10,927 nt of DNA from BOG-1155 sp050012495 (GTDB lineage Bacteria > Desulfobacterota > Syntrophorhabdia > Syntrophorhabdales > WCHB1-27), in assembly GCA_050012495.1 (NCBI GenBank), contig JBEKHB010000099.1, positions 1-10,927 on the forward strand, read 5' to 3'. The notes below the pieces were generated by a model. That model was given only the letters and a program-made list of their open reading frames with translations. It was not told the origin of the DNA and made no database searches. The position numbers and the translations under genes are program-made. Position 1 is the first letter of the stretch. The number at the start of each line of letters is the position of its first letter. Of the stretch, positions 5,425 to 10,927 are shown piece by piece.

Positions 5425-6948
5425 TTACTTCGGCGCTGGCGTACGTCCAAGTACTTTTTCGATCGCCAAGCCTATAGATAGAACCCTACGATCACTGCTA
5501 ACCGGCCCATCTATTTCTACACCGACCGGCATGCCGCTTGTTGGGCCAAGACCGGCAGGAATGCTCAATCCTGGGATCCCGGCAACGGATCCTGGATCCG
5601 TGTTCTGGATGAACAAGTTGAAATTAGCGCCGCTGCTGGCGTCAGGACCTTGTGTGATAGCGGTGACCGGCGTTGTCGGAAAAATGATGACATCGAGCGC
5701 GTAAGTTGCAAAGGTGTCTTCGTACAATTTTTGCAACGCTGGACGTGATGTCAACATCGCAGAGGGGTAAGCGGCATCGGTAGCATGGCCCATGACAGCG
5801 CCAAACGCACCTTTGACATCGGCGCTGGCGATATTAGCGGCCACTTGGTCTATTGTCACATCTGGTTTATATTTGGCAAGAAACGCCACCGTATCGCCGT
5901 ATGCTTCTTTGATTACGATAGGAAAACCGCAGGCGTCGTCAAGCGTCTTTATGTTTGGCATATACGTTTCAACAATAGCGGCACCTGCAGCGGTAAGCTT
6001 GGCAAGGGTATTATTCATTACTGTTGTTGTATCCGCACCCATGTTCTGGAAGAAGTAATCTCTCACAACGCCTATCCTCACACCTTTCAAATCAGCGGCG
6101 GTGACTGGAACGTCACGGGTAATGGCAGCATCCAGCAATGCCACATCAGCAACGGTTTGGCCCATTGGTCCGGCTGTATCCCTTGTATGTGAAAGTGGAA
6201 CGATGCCCGCACGACTATAGCGTCCCACCGTTGGGCGGAAGCCGGCAATACCGCATACGCCCGCTGGTATCCGAGAGGAGCCTCCGGTATCGGTACCGAT
6301 ACCGGCGCCAACCAGACGTGCGGCTATGGCAGCACCATTGCCGGAGGAAGATCCACCGGCAAAACGTGTGGTGTCATAAGGATTGCGAACACCGATGCTT
6401 CCCGTTGCGGGATTAGGAAATGCTTCGTTATATCCTGATATACCAAAGGCCAGCTCATGCATATTGGTTTTGGCAAGGATGATTGCACCGGCCTTCCTTA
6501 AGGCATCGATTACAGGTGCGTCTGCAGTAGGTACGAGTGTTTTTAATGCCGGAGTGCCACCTGCACCAGCTATATTTCTTACCAGGATATTATCTTTGAC
6601 AACAATGGGTATTCCTTGCAGGAGACCGACAGCCTTACCGGCAGCCCGATCTGCATCAGCCTTTTTTGCGGCTGCTAATGCGCCCGCTTCATCTACTGTG
6701 ATAAATGCATTCAACTCGCCGCGTGTTTTAATTTTCGCAAGATAAGCCATAACAAGAGCCTCACTCGTAATTTTACCACTGCTCAAAAAACCGGCAGCTT
6801 CAGTCGCACTTAACTGCGTCAGGTCAACTGGCGGCTGTGTAACTGTGGGTATGGGTGTCTGTGTGGATAACCCACCACAACCGGTAAAAAGGAAAAGTGA
6901 AACGGCGATCAACAGGCTTGCGCTAACACGGCCGATAGATACACTCAT
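5425..6948 (-). CDS. Amidase-signature family lipoprotein (indoleacetamide hydrolase/mandelamide amidase-like)
   Basis: This 507-residue hydrolase splits a carboxamide to acid and ammonia. The ATG at 6948 is preferred over an upstream in-frame ATG at 6990: AAAGGAGG lies four bases before it, and it directly begins a lipoprotein signal peptide (MSVSIGRVSASLLIAVSLFL, then lipobox FTGC with C24). The upstream start would place charged residues before the signal. The protein is therefore probably exported and lipid-anchored, unusual for cytosolic GatA-type enzymes. The amidase-signature triad is visible: K118 in GIPIVVKDN, S200 in AGGSSSGNGAA and nucleophile S224 in GTDTGGSSRIPAG. The S200-S224 spacing of 24 matches fatty acid amide hydrolase. 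AGIVPLSHTRDTAGPMGQTV (near 244-263) is typical of the indoleacetamide/mandelamide subgroup. The GatB-binding context is absent. It lies 120 bp downstream of a LuxR-type regulator on the same strand. The substrate is unknown. Confidence 0.9.
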   Translation of the reverse strand: MSVSIGRVSASLLIAVSLFLFTGCGGLSTQTPIPTVTQPPVDLTQLSATEAAGFLSSGKITSEALVMAYLAKIKTRGELNAFITVDEAGALAAAKKADADRAAGKAVGLLQGIPIVVKDNILVRNIAGAGGTPALKTLVPTADAPVIDALRKAGAIILAKTNMHELAFGISGYNEAFPNPATGSIGVRNPYDTTRFAGGSSSGNGAAIAARLVGAGIGTDTGGSSRIPAGVCGIAGFRPTVGRYSRAGIVPLSHTRDTAGPMGQTVADVALLDAAITRDVPVTAADLKGVRIGVVRDYFFQNMGADTTTVMNNTLAKLTAAGAAIVETYMPNIKTLDDACGFPIVIKEAYGDTVAFLAKYKPDVTIDQVAANIASADVKGAFGAVMGHATDAAYPSAMLTSRPALQKLYEDTFATYALDVIIFPTTPVTAITQGPDASSGANFNLFIQNTDPGSVAGIPGLSIPAGLGPTSGMPVGVEIDGPVSSDRRVLSIGLAIEKVLGRTPAPK

Positions 6949-6975
6949 AGGGCCTCCTTTGTGATCTTCGCGTTT

Positions 6976-6997
6976 CGTGGCGTGCGCCACGATTATA
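6976..6997 (-). promoter_or_regulatory. Amidase promoter -10 and palindromic operator
   Basis: On the minus strand a perfect TATAAT (6997-6992) is followed at once by the palindrome CGTGGCG-CA-CGCCACG (6991-6976), 28 bp upstream of the amidase ATG. The palindrome would cover the transcription start. No good -35 hexamer stands 17 bp upstream (about GTACCT), so the promoter may need an activator or use a different upstream contact. The LuxR-type protein encoded next door is the obvious candidate to bind, but this is inference. The palindrome could instead act as an mRNA hairpin. Confidence 0.5.
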
Positions 6998-7068
6998 GTT
7001 TACGTTACCACACAAGGTACTGAATAGTCCATCCACAGATTTGGGGATGCAGCGAAAAAGAGGATTAG

Positions 7069-8133
7069 CTACAAGGTGATCTCAGCTACCCCGTCGAGCA
7101 GTATGTAGATGAGTTCTGATCGCGTAGTAACATCCAATTTCGTGAACAAGTTGTTCAGGTGAGTTCGGACGGTGGAAAAGGCGATACCAAGGGCAGAGGC
7201 AATTTCAGGGTCGGTCAATCCCTTGGACACAAGCATACAGATCTCTACTTCACGAGACGTCAGATGATGCCTCCTCTTCAGTGAGTCGGCGTCCATTTTC
7301 TTAGCCTTTGACCTGTGTGCCATAACGGCGGTAATCGGTCGTGAATCCTGGGGTGAAACGGTCCTGAGAATTGACAAAGAAAAAGGGCCCCACTCCGTCT
7401 CCAATCGGTTCTCTTTGAGAACAGAACGAATGTAATCGGAGAAGGAAGAACATCCCCCGACATCGGACAGGTCTCCCTCCATTTCTCGGGCCTCACTGTT
7501 TTCGTATATAGGATAACCATCAGCATCAAAAAGAAACAAAGCAACGTTCATGTTTTCCAGCAACTGCCTCCAGAAACCCTCTATCCCATGGGCTTTTGCT
7601 ATCATCCTGGCATTTCGTAAAGCATTGCGAAAGTAAGGTAGAATGGTGTTCAACAGAACGGCTTCATGTTTTCCGAAATCAGGCCTCTGCTTAACCCTCC
7701 ATATCCGTAAGTCCCCGATATTCTGATCACCGTCGTATGCATAGAGATTTATTCCGTGGTGAAGCCCGTCTTTCATCAGGAAGTCGTTAAAGAACTCGGT
7801 CCTCTCCAATTGGTCTTGAGGCATAACCTCGCGAACCAGGGTAGCCTTTTTTCGTTTCTGCAGGGAGTATGTAATCGGATCATGAAACTGGTAATAGCTA
7901 TCGTATCTGGCCAAATTAGCAGGGCTCATGTTCAAAAATACGCAGTGCTCAAATATCCGGCGATCTTGATTCCACACAAATGAAGCAAGGAAGTCGGATT
8001 TAAGAAGGCGTAACAGATCCTCAGAGACTTCCTTACGCACAGTATATTGATCGCCGACTACTGAAAGTTTTTGAATGATGCTAAAAAGGAGCTTTATTTC
8101 ATAGGGCTTTAGATTTCTAAGTTCATTGCTCAT
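7069..8133 (-). CDS. LuxR-family transcriptional regulator with N-terminal sensory region
   Basis: This 354-residue cytoplasmic DNA-binding regulator has a classic LuxR/GerE helix-turn-helix at residues about 288-348: LTSREVEICMLVSKGLTDPE, IASALGIAFSTVRTHLNNLF, then TKLDVTTRSELI. TSREVE, the conserved glycine in SKGLTDPEIA, and TVRTHL mark the recognition helix. The first 180 residues look like a GAF-type ligand region (YDSYYQFHDPITYSLQKRK, EFFNDFLMKDGLHHGINLYA). Residues 187-220 (GFWRQLLENMNVALFLFDAD, GYPIYENSEARE) look like a PAS-type segment. There is no receiver domain, so a small-molecule ligand rather than phosphorylation is likely. The ATG at 8133 is the first start of the conserved frame, with only a weak ribosome binding site. 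A promoter-bearing dispersed repeat (8222-8313) points at it. The amidase gene follows on the same strand and is its likely target. Confidence 0.9.
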   Translation of the reverse strand: MSNELRNLKPYEIKLLFSIIQKLSVVGDQYTVRKEVSEDLLRLLKSDFLASFVWNQDRRIFEHCVFLNMSPANLARYDSYYQFHDPITYSLQKRKKATLVREVMPQDQLERTEFFNDFLMKDGLHHGINLYAYDGDQNIGDLRIWRVKQRPDFGKHEAVLLNTILPYFRNALRNARMIAKAHGIEGFWRQLLENMNVALFLFDADGYPIYENSEAREMEGDLSDVGGCSSFSDYIRSVLKENRLETEWGPFSLSILRTVSPQDSRPITAVMAHRSKAKKMDADSLKRRHHLTSREVEICMLVSKGLTDPEIASALGIAFSTVRTHLNNLFTKLDVTTRSELIYILLDGVAEITL

Positions 8134-8221
8134 TTCTATGCTCGCTCTGAGCTATGTCAGTTGCATGAGCACAGCAGTCAATATCACATCATTCCAACGT
8201 AGAGCGTTCCGCACTTCCTAA

Positions 8222-8313
8222 TTTGCCGGTCTTTCCGCTGCCATCTCCTCGTTTTCCATTATCGGAGAAATACCGGAAGATTACAACAACTATTTCAGGC
8301 TTTGCGTGAGAAA
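8222..8313 (-). repeat. Dispersed promoter-bearing repeat, copy B (upstream of the LuxR gene)
   Basis: Read on the minus strand it gives TTTCTCACGCAAAGCCTGAA, ATAGTTGTTGTAATCTTCCG, then GATAAT and GAGGAGATGGCAGCGGAAAG, matching copies A (2841) and C (10804). TTGTAA (8286-8281) and GATAAT (8263-8258) are 17 bp apart. Transcription from it would begin near 8251 and run into the LuxR-regulator ATG at 8133 after a leader of about 118 nt. It therefore doubles as the best promoter candidate for that gene. Confidence 0.75.
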
Positions 8314-8350
8314 AAGGCCTGGACGCTATCGCGTGATGGTTATCGTCTTC

Positions 8351-8420
8351 AAACGTCCCTGCCGCCCTCACAAATGGCCGCGGGCACAACGCAACGAATG
8401 AAACAACCCCACCGCCCTCA
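8351..8420. repeat. ~50-bp dispersed repeat, second locus
   Basis: AAACGTCCCTGCCGCC at 8351 and AAACAACCCCACCGCC at 8401 start two units with a 50-bp period, containing CACAAATGGCC and GCACAACGCAACGAATG. The first 66 bp match 5261-5326 almost exactly. The locus lies head-to-head with promoter repeat B, whereas at copy A the related tail follows the promoter in the same direction. Confidence 0.8.
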
Positions 8421-8487
8421 CATACAAAATCCCTCAATGCAGAAGGAGCGGGGTCAGCTTTTTGCTTTGGAATTGTCCCTTGTCGAC

Positions 8488-8554
8488 GGCAGACCCCGTT
8501 GCTAGCCATGGCAGACCCCGTTGCTACCCTTGTCAATGGCAGACCCCGTTGCTA
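8488..8554. repeat. 17-bp direct repeat, three exact copies
   Basis: GGCAGACCCCGTTGCTA occurs at 8488-8504, 8510-8526 and 8538-8554, with spacings of 22 and 28 bp. CTTGTCGAC and CTTGTCAAT precede copies 1 and 3. Just upstream is the related, inverted CGGGGTCAGC (8452-8461). It lies in the gene-free stretch (about 8430-8598) downstream of vapC. Such GACCCCG/CGGGGTC sequences resemble the REP-type repeats mobilised by RAYT transposases, but no RAYT gene is in the window. Confidence 0.8.
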
Positions 8555-8598
8555 CCCCCGCGGAGCGCGTCGTTTGCGCGATCGGGTGCATGGCGTGG

Positions 8599-8979
8599 TT
8601 ATCCGTTCTTCTTTGCAACATACTGAACTCCATCGATTTCCCTGAAGTCGGAATCTTGAGTCCATATGGTTGCTCCGTATACCTGTGCGGTTGCTACTAT
8701 GATGCTGTCAGCCATAGGCAGGTGGTGGTCAATACTCATTTTTGCTGCCAGGATGGAGATGTTTGACGTAAGGTCTACTACAGAACCCTGCTGCATGAGT
8801 GCTACCGATTGAAGGGCATCAGATTCGTTGCGTTGGCGGAGAACCACCTTGAAGACCTCATAGATCGTGATGGTAGGGACAAGAATATCTGCTGTTTCTT
8901 GAAGAGGCCGGGAAAAGAAAGAGGCGTTGGGACCATCCGAAAAGTATTCAAGCCAGCCGGAAGAATCGATAATGTTCAT
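8599..8979 (-). CDS. vapC: VapC-family PIN-domain toxin ribonuclease
   Basis: This 126-residue Mg2+-dependent endoribonuclease is the toxin half of a type II toxin-antitoxin pair; family targets include tRNA-fMet or the sarcin-ricin loop of 23S rRNA. The active-site acidic residues are complete: D5 in MNIIDSSGWLEYF, E41 in PTITIYEVFK, D91 in LPMADSIIVATAQ, and D109/D111 in IWTQDSDFREI. Length and motif order match full-length VapC. The ATG overlaps the antitoxin stop by four bases (ATGA, 8976-8979), showing translational coupling. It is the only complete toxin in the window, in contrast to the PIN fragment at 4929-5165. The cellular target cannot be read from sequence. Confidence 0.92.
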   Translation of the reverse strand: MNIIDSSGWLEYFSDGPNASFFSRPLQETADILVPTITIYEVFKVVLRQRNESDALQSVALMQQGSVVDLTSNISILAAKMSIDHHLPMADSIIVATAQVYGATIWTQDSDFREIDGVQYVAKKNG

Positions 8980-9182
8980 AATCTATCAGGATCTCTTTTT
9001 ACCGTGGTATCTATTCCTTTGAGAAACCCTTTCATTTCCGAGATGTTTCTCAGAGGGATCATCTCGATTCTGTTGCCATAGATAACCATTTGAACCTTTT
9101 GCCCCGGCGATAGCTTCAAGGCATCTCGAAGTTTCTTAGGAATCACAACCTGGAATTTTGGGGAAATCTTAACTGCTTCCAT
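8976..9182 (-). CDS. vapB: AbrB/SpoVT-type antitoxin (VapB-like)
   Basis: This 68-residue antitoxin would bind and neutralise the adjacent VapC and repress the operon. Residues 3-45 (VKISPKFQVVIPKKLRDALK, LSPGQKVQMVIYGNRIEMIP) form a swapped-hairpin AbrB/MazE DNA-binding domain. The tail EMKGFLKGIDTTVKRDPDRL is the toxin-wrapping segment typical of this class. The ATG at 9182 has GGAG with seven bases of spacing. An upstream in-frame start at 9242 would add 20 unrelated residues and run through the promoter, so it is rejected. It is first gene of a two-gene operon with a well-formed promoter just upstream. Confidence 0.9.
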   Translation of the reverse strand: MEAVKISPKFQVVIPKKLRDALKLSPGQKVQMVIYGNRIEMIPLRNISEMKGFLKGIDTTVKRDPDRL

Positions 9183-9213
9183 ACTTAATCTCCATCGATA
9201 GTAGTTTTGTAAT

Positions 9214-9242
9214 ATTATAGCCGATATCGTATGGCTACACAA
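9214..9242 (-). promoter_or_regulatory. vapBC promoter with palindrome between -35 and -10
   Basis: On the minus strand TTGTGT (9242-9237) and TATAAT (9219-9214) are separated by 17 bp. Transcription would begin near 9207, about 25 nt before the vapB start. CGATATCG, a perfect 8-bp palindrome, occupies 9222-9229 inside the spacer. It is a reasonable operator for VapB autorepression, which is inferred from family behaviour. Confidence 0.7.
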
Positions 9243-9441
9243 GTAGTGTTTCTATTTTTAGATAACACGGTGGTCACCGGCGTGGCGCGACGTTTAGCCT
9301 CGTCCGGTGCGCCTGCTGGTTGGGCAATCACTGCCTTCTGCCTTTTCAATTTTTTCCCCTTGTCACGTGTAAACCTCCGCTGGAGTAAGAGTTTGTCACG
9401 TTTGTCAACTACGTCCCTGACCTCCTTACTATGCCCACAGG

Positions 9442-10314
9442 TTACGACGATTGCGTCAACGGAATGGTGTCGCTTTCCACCTGACCATACAGTGCGTCTA
9501 TCTCCTGTTGAATGCTGAGGGTGTGGCTCAGGGACGTAACAATCCGGCAATAGGTGCGGATGTCGCCCAGCTCCAGCCGCCTCTCCATTCGGTCCTTCAA
9601 CCACTTTTCACACACCTGGTAGCCGCCCACTTGATACGCCCATACCTCGGCCGACACGGGAGCGAAGTACTGAGTTGCGTTGATGCAGACGCGCTCCTCC
9701 GTTGGCTCGTACCGCAATCCCTCTTTTCTGTCTTTGGCAACGTGGTTGTCACCCGTTCCCTCATAGCGACAAACGGGGGGATCCAGTTCCGGTGATCGCA
9801 GAAGGTGCAGGTCTGTCAGCCTTTTGCCGAGCGCGGCAAGCCGCTGCAACAAACCCACGTTCGCGGTAAACGGAATCCTGGGGAAATCCCTTCGCAAGAA
9901 GTCGGCGTACTTCTTTCGATACGTAGTTGCGTAGAGTACGGCATAGACGTAATAGAAAATAGTCTCCGGTGACGGGTCTTGCCCGTATGCCTGTGCCAAC
10001 GCCATTACGGCCTTGGGGTTGAGGTTTGGCCGCCGCTGCCGGGGCTCAAGGTGTGCGAAGAGGCCACCGTGGTCATCCGGATAAAGATAGAGAGGAAAAT
10101 AGTAGTTGATGTCATAGGCAGCCACGGACTTATGCGCTCCGACGATGTCTGTTGCTAATGCGCCGAAGTCGTCTTTATGCTGCTTGGGTGTAACAAGCGC
10201 CAGGTTTTCCCCCACGAGCATGTGACGCATGACTTCGGAGCGTGGCCGGCAGATTAATCCCCGTGAGCGACCTGTGTAGTACGTGTAACGCACATCGAAA
10301 TACGCACCTAGTGG
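9442..10314 (-). pseudogene. Type ISP restriction-modification enzyme, C-terminal fragment
   Basis: About 290 residues match the C-terminal target-recognition end of type ISP (LlaBIII-like) single-chain restriction-modification enzymes. The segments seen are AYFDVRYTYYTGRSRG, CRPRSEVMRHMLVGENLALV, KDDFGALATDIVGAHKSVAA, YDINYYFPLYLYP, ETIFYYVYAVLYATTYRKKY and PRIPFT, ending in QQEIDALYGQVESD. Complete enzymes run to about 1500 residues, with nuclease, helicase and N6-adenine methylase domains; all of these are missing. The frame stays open to a GTG at 10353, but the first residues (NKFTLYQR) come from the terminal repeat of an inserted element (10315-10507), and a stop follows immediately upstream. 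The methylase catalytic motif is absent, so neither cutting nor modification is expected. Its 3' end looks natural. Confidence 0.75.
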
Positions 10315-10507
10315 ACGTTGGTACAAAGTGAACTTATTGTTGAGACGCGACACGATTCAAAGCAGGATGCAACTATGCCTCCTCTATAGTGGTGCATCTG
10401 TGGCCGGCTTCCTCGGAGTGAGCACGTCTCTTGTCAAACCGTATGGCGAACGAGGGGGAGATAGCCGACCTTGGTTCCTGTCTAGAAAGTTCACTTTGTA
10501 CCAACGT
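10315..10507. mobile_element. MITE-like element with 21-bp terminal inverted repeats
   Basis: CGTTGGTACAAAGTGAACTT (10316-10335) and AAGTTCACTTTGTACCAACG (10487-10506) are perfect inverted copies, and one further A/T pair extends them to 21 bp. They enclose 151 bp with no open frame of note and an imperfect internal palindrome (ATGCAACTAT / ATAGTGGTGCAT, 10369-10395). The left end coincides with the point where restriction-enzyme homology ends. I see no clear target-site duplication. The alternative is an inverted duplication left by rearrangement of the restriction gene. Confidence 0.6.
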
Positions 10508-10511
10508 TATA

Positions 10512-10544
10512 TATTACCCTATCAACGTCCCCTATTACCCTATC
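10512..10544. repeat. 12-bp direct repeat TATTACCCTATC, two copies
   Basis: TATTACCCTATC occurs at 10512-10523 and 10533-10544, 21 bp apart, squeezed between the MITE-like element and the right arm of the long inverted repeat. Each copy is close to a 'CAACG' motif (10502-10506, 10523-10527). Confidence 0.6.
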
Positions 10545-10635
10545 CTTTGTCGTCATTCCGGCGGAAGCCGGAATCCAGGGGTTGCCGGAGCCGGAATCCA
10601 GGGGTTGCCGGAGCCGGAATCCAGCTTTTTCAGTA
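10545..10635. repeat. Right arm of the inverted repeat, with one extra 23-bp unit
   Basis: This is the exact reverse complement of 1-68 apart from a duplicated 23-bp unit around GGGTTGCCGGAGCCGGAATC (two tandem units here, one at the left end). It begins CTTTGTCGTCATTCCGGCGG and ends CCAGCTTTTTCAGTA. Perfect identity over the shared part shows that the two copies are recent or kept alike by gene conversion. Confidence 0.85.
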
Positions 10636-10803
10636 CGTTACAGGGGCCCTGGACCCCGGCGTCCGCCCCCGGATACAGGCATTCCGGGGCAGGCTTGGTG
10701 ACGACAAAAAGGCAATTTTTTCACACGTTCTGCCCCGAACCGGGACCTGTCCGGCAGGTTCTTCTCCGGAAGGGCGTTTCTCTTCGGGTGTGCATCGATG
10801 CCG
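10636..10803. other. Intergenic DNA with REP-like debris
   Basis: No gene is supported. The segment has GC-rich fragments of the REP-like family (GGCATTCCGGGGCAGG at 10679-10694) and the 17-mer ATTTTTTCACACGTTCT at 10715-10731, which is identical to 139-155. A 132-codon open frame (10431-10829) runs through all the repeats here and is not a real protein. Confidence 0.45.
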
Positions 10804-10927
10804 TGTTTCTCACGAAAAGCCTGAAATAGTTCTTGTAATCTTGCGGCATATTTATAATAATGAAGGACATACGGATAGCAGGGGAAAGGCCGACAGGGCG
10901 GGAATGAGAATGTACAGGAAGAAACAA
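10804..10927 (+). repeat. Dispersed promoter-bearing repeat, copy C (runs off the window)
   Basis: TTTCTCACGAAAAGCCTGAA, ATAGTTCTTGTAATCTTGCG, then AATAAT, GGGGAAAGGCCGACAG and GGGAATGAGAATGTACAGGA match copies A and B. TTGTAA (10833-10838) and AATAAT (10856-10861) keep the 17-bp spacing. The copy ends with GAAACAA at the window edge, where copy A continues with AACAACGTCCC. If the pattern holds, a rightward gene should start within about 100-200 bp beyond the window. Confidence 0.7.

Noticed and set aside
8189..8536. A 115-codon minus-strand open frame upstream of the LuxR gene
   Set aside because: It is composed entirely of promoter repeat B and the 50-bp repeat, and a repeat-derived promoter lies in its middle.
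9215..9604. A 129-codon minus-strand open frame overlapping the type ISP fragment
   Set aside because: It is out of frame with clear restriction-enzyme homology and extends into the vapBC promoter. The sequence has no recognisable domain.

Overview
The window looks like accessory DNA from a Gram-negative bacterium, possibly a Desulfobacterota (deltaproteobacterial) lineage. The supports are a lipobox-bearing secreted amidase, sigma70-like promoters, type II toxin-antitoxin genes, a type ISP restriction-modification remnant, and many dispersed REP-like repeats built on the 'CCGGAATGACG' theme. This taxonomic reading is inference. No RNA genes, CRISPR arrays, transposase genes or complete prophage modules are visible.

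Layout from left to right. Positions 1-68 are one arm of an inverted repeat whose other arm lies at 10545-10635. A strong promoter (195-223) leads into a structured leader ending in an intrinsic terminator (299-335), then an intact CPA2-type Na+/H+ or K+/H+ antiporter (367-1563). This has the layout of an attenuation riboswitch. Next is a both-ends-truncated UPF0261/Tm-1-like remnant (1592-1960, minus), then about 1.1 kb of repeat-rich DNA without a believable gene. A SAM-dependent methyltransferase follows (3086-3994). A 5'-truncated hicB antitoxin (minus) and a PIN-domain (VapC-like) fragment (plus) come after it, both without partners.

The centre holds a LuxR-family regulator (7069-8133) and, downstream on the same strand, a lipoprotein amidase (5425-6948). 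A perfect TATAAT followed by a 7+7 bp palindrome lies between them, suggesting regulator and target. Further right is an intact vapBC toxin-antitoxin operon (8599-9182, minus) with its own promoter, then the C-terminal remnant of a type ISP restriction-modification enzyme (9442-10314). The 5' edge of that remnant coincides with a 193-bp MITE-like element with 21-bp terminal inverted repeats.

The most unusual signal is a dispersed repeat of about 100 bp present three times (2841-2983 plus, 8222-8313 minus, 10804-10927 plus, running off the window). Each copy carries a sigma70-like promoter with identical geometry (TTGTAA, 17 bp, GATAAT or AATAAT). Two copies point at the nearest downstream gene: the methyltransferase and the LuxR regulator. 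The third points out of the window. I interpret it as a candidate portable promoter. A second repeat of about 50-bp period (5229-5330, 8351-8420) shares sequence with the tail of this element.
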